Assembly (NCBI GenBank): GCA_028871775.1
Contig: JAGWMH010000081.1
Location: 1-7,692, forward strand
Direction: 5' to 3'
DNA from: Betaproteobacteria bacterium
GTDB lineage: Bacteria; Pseudomonadota; Gammaproteobacteria; Burkholderiales; Gallionellaceae
Length of the DNA stretch: 7,692 nt
The stretch's first letter is position 1; each line of letters opens with the position of its first letter. The notes beneath the pieces are model-generated. The model saw only the letters and a program-made list of their open reading frames with translations, had not been told where the DNA came from and made no database searches. Both the position numbers and the translations under genes were made by a program. This document shows, piece by piece, positions 6,129 through 7,692 of the stretch.

Positions 6129-6156
6129 GGGCGGCTTTGAGCCGCCCGTTTTATTT
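6129..6156 (+). terminator. Rho-independent terminator of the PCuAC operon
   Basis: A perfect 7-base stem GGGCGGC (6129-6135) and GCCGCCC (6141-6147) with loop TTTGA is followed by GTTTTATTT. It lies 40 bases after the second chaperone stop and before argB, separating the two transcription units. Confidence 0.92.
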
Positions 6157-6165
6157 GGAGTGGTG

Positions 6166-6171
6166 TAGAAT
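6166..6171 (+). promoter_or_regulatory. Possible -10 element for argB
   Basis: TAGAAT matches TATAAT at five of six positions and lies 34 bases before the argB ATG, just beyond the terminator, where a new promoter is needed. No good -35 is found at the usual distance; that position falls in the terminator stem. The call rests on the -10 alone. Confidence 0.35.
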
Positions 6172-6196
6172 GCGCGGCAGTTTCGTCCAAGGATAG

Positions 6197-7084
<888 letters not shown>

Positions 7085-7109
7085 GCGTGATTGGGAAGAT
7101 GCCTCCGTT

Positions 7110-7197
7110 CCCTCTCCCATCGGGAGAGGGCTAGGGTGAGGGAGCAAGCTGACGGGACGTTCCCTCACCCCCAGCCCCTCTCCCGGCGGGCGAGGGG
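7110..7197. repeat. Inverted pair of GC-rich hairpin elements (CCCTCTCCC family)
   Basis: The left element is a perfect 9-base stem, CCCTCTCCC (7110-7118) and GGGAGAGGG (7122-7130), with a 3-base loop, followed by TAGGGTGAGGGA. The right element is the inverted copy: TCCCTCACCC (7161-7170), then a 10-base stem CCCCTCTCCC (7175-7184) and GGGCGAGGGG (7188-7197) with one mismatch. GGGTGAGGGA (7134-7143) and TCCCTCACCC (7161-7170) pair exactly across a 17-base spacer. I recall this family as widely dispersed in proteobacterial genomes. It has no T-run. Its right edge, GAGGGGA (7192-7198), lies where the ribosome-binding site of the next gene should be. Confidence 0.9.
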
Positions 7198-7201
7198 AGT
7201 G

Positions 7202-7692
7202 GTGTGGGTGTTCGATTTGGATAACACATTGCACAATGCGACGCCGCACATCTTCCCGCACATCAACCGCAGCATGACTGCCTACCTGCAGCAGCATCTG
7301 GGGCTGGATGAGCAGGCGGCGGGTAAATTGCGCATGCATTACTGGCAGCGTTACGGCGCAACCCTGAGCGGCATGATGAAGCACCACGGCACCGACCCGC
7401 GGCACTTCCTGTGGCATACCCACCAGTTTCCGGAATTGCCCCGAATGGTGTTGCGCGAGCCGCGGCTGCGCCATGTGCTGAAAAAATTGCCGGGCAGAAA
7501 GCTGGTATTCTCCAACGCGCCGCAGCGCTATGTGCATGCCGTGCTGAAGCTGCTACGCGTGGATGATCTGTTCGACGATGTGTTTGCCATCGAGCATGCA
7601 CGCTACCGCCCCAAGCCGGAGCTGGCGGGGTTTTTGCGGCTGCTGCGCAAGCACCGCCTGAACCCGGCGCACTGCGTGATGGTGGAGGACAG
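7202..7692 (+). CDS. HAD-family pyrimidine 5'-nucleotidase, partial (runs off window end)
   Basis: The visible part, about 163 residues, is a haloacid dehalogenase-type phosphatase of the YjjG/SDT1-like pyrimidine 5'-nucleotidase group, expected to remove phosphate from pyrimidine nucleoside monophosphates in the cytoplasm. Motif I is VFDLDNTLHNA at the very start, motif II is LVFSNAP, the motif III lysine is in YRPKPE, and VMVED begins motif IV just as the window ends. A helical cap lies between motifs I and II. No ATG precedes motif I. GTG codons at 7199, 7202 and 7208 are the candidates, and 7202 keeps the first beta strand (WVFDLDNT). The frame stays open back to 7091 through the repeat, but the repeat-encoded peptide is unlikely to be native. 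The only purine-rich ribosome-binding candidate is the repeat edge GAGGGGA. Confidence 0.88.
   Translation, partial: MWVFDLDNTLHNATPHIFPHINRSMTAYLQQHLGLDEQAAGKLRMHYWQRYGATLSGMMKHHGTDPRHFLWHTHQFPELPRMVLREPRLRHVLKKLPGRKLVFSNAPQRYVHAVLKLLRVDDLFDDVFAIEHARYRPKPELAGFLRLLRKHRLNPAHCVMVED

Noticed and set aside
7110..7197. GC-rich hairpins after argB as an intrinsic terminator
   Set aside because: Neither hairpin is followed by a T-run on either strand, and the paired inverted design fits a dispersed repeat better.

Overview
The window reads as chromosome of a betaproteobacterium, most likely of the Nitrosomonadales/Gallionellaceae kind. The grounds are moderately high GC, the protein style, and gene neighbourhoods recalled from that group: the order dacC-dat-ybeD-lipB, a RegB/RegA redox pair, and argB followed by a HAD pyrimidine 5'-nucleotidase. 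The genus cannot be fixed from sequence alone. All ten protein genes belong to recognisable families. No tRNA, rRNA, CRISPR array, transposase or phage gene was seen.

Left part, all on the minus strand (about 1-4817). Read in the direction of transcription: regB (membrane redox sensor kinase) and regA (its response regulator) overlap by 4 bases. Next come dacC (D,D-carboxypeptidase, with its own good promoter), dat (D-amino acid aminotransferase), ybeD (small DUF493 regulator-like protein) and lipB (octanoyltransferase, cut by the window edge). dacC and dat concern D-amino acids and peptidoglycan; ybeD-lipB is the usual entrance to the lipoate operon.

Right part, plus strand (about 5056-7692). 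A promoter precedes two tandem periplasmic copper chaperones of the PCuAC family. The first has a complete copper site and a His-rich tail; the second has lost both ligand histidines. A strong terminator closes this pair. argB (N-acetylglutamate kinase, arginine synthesis) and the start of a pyrimidine 5'-nucleotidase gene follow.

The regBA and copper-chaperone transcription units diverge from a 296-base intergenic region. It carries two overlapping perfect palindromes resembling RegA/PrrA sites. This suggests that redox sensing and copper delivery to a respiratory oxidase are linked here.

The most unusual aspect is the junctions. Four gene boundaries each carry a different short-repeat family, and every one is arranged as inverted copies: heptads at lipB/ybeD, a TAGGTTGGGTTAG-type element at ybeD/dat, 9-base CTCTGTG units at dat/dacC, and a CCCTCTCCC/GGGAGAGGG element at argB/nucleotidase. 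Three of them set a gene boundary: they encode a LipB N-terminal extension, supply the dat stop codon, and supply the probable ribosome-binding site of the nucleotidase. A second oddity is in DacC, where the active-site KTG motif reads NTG.
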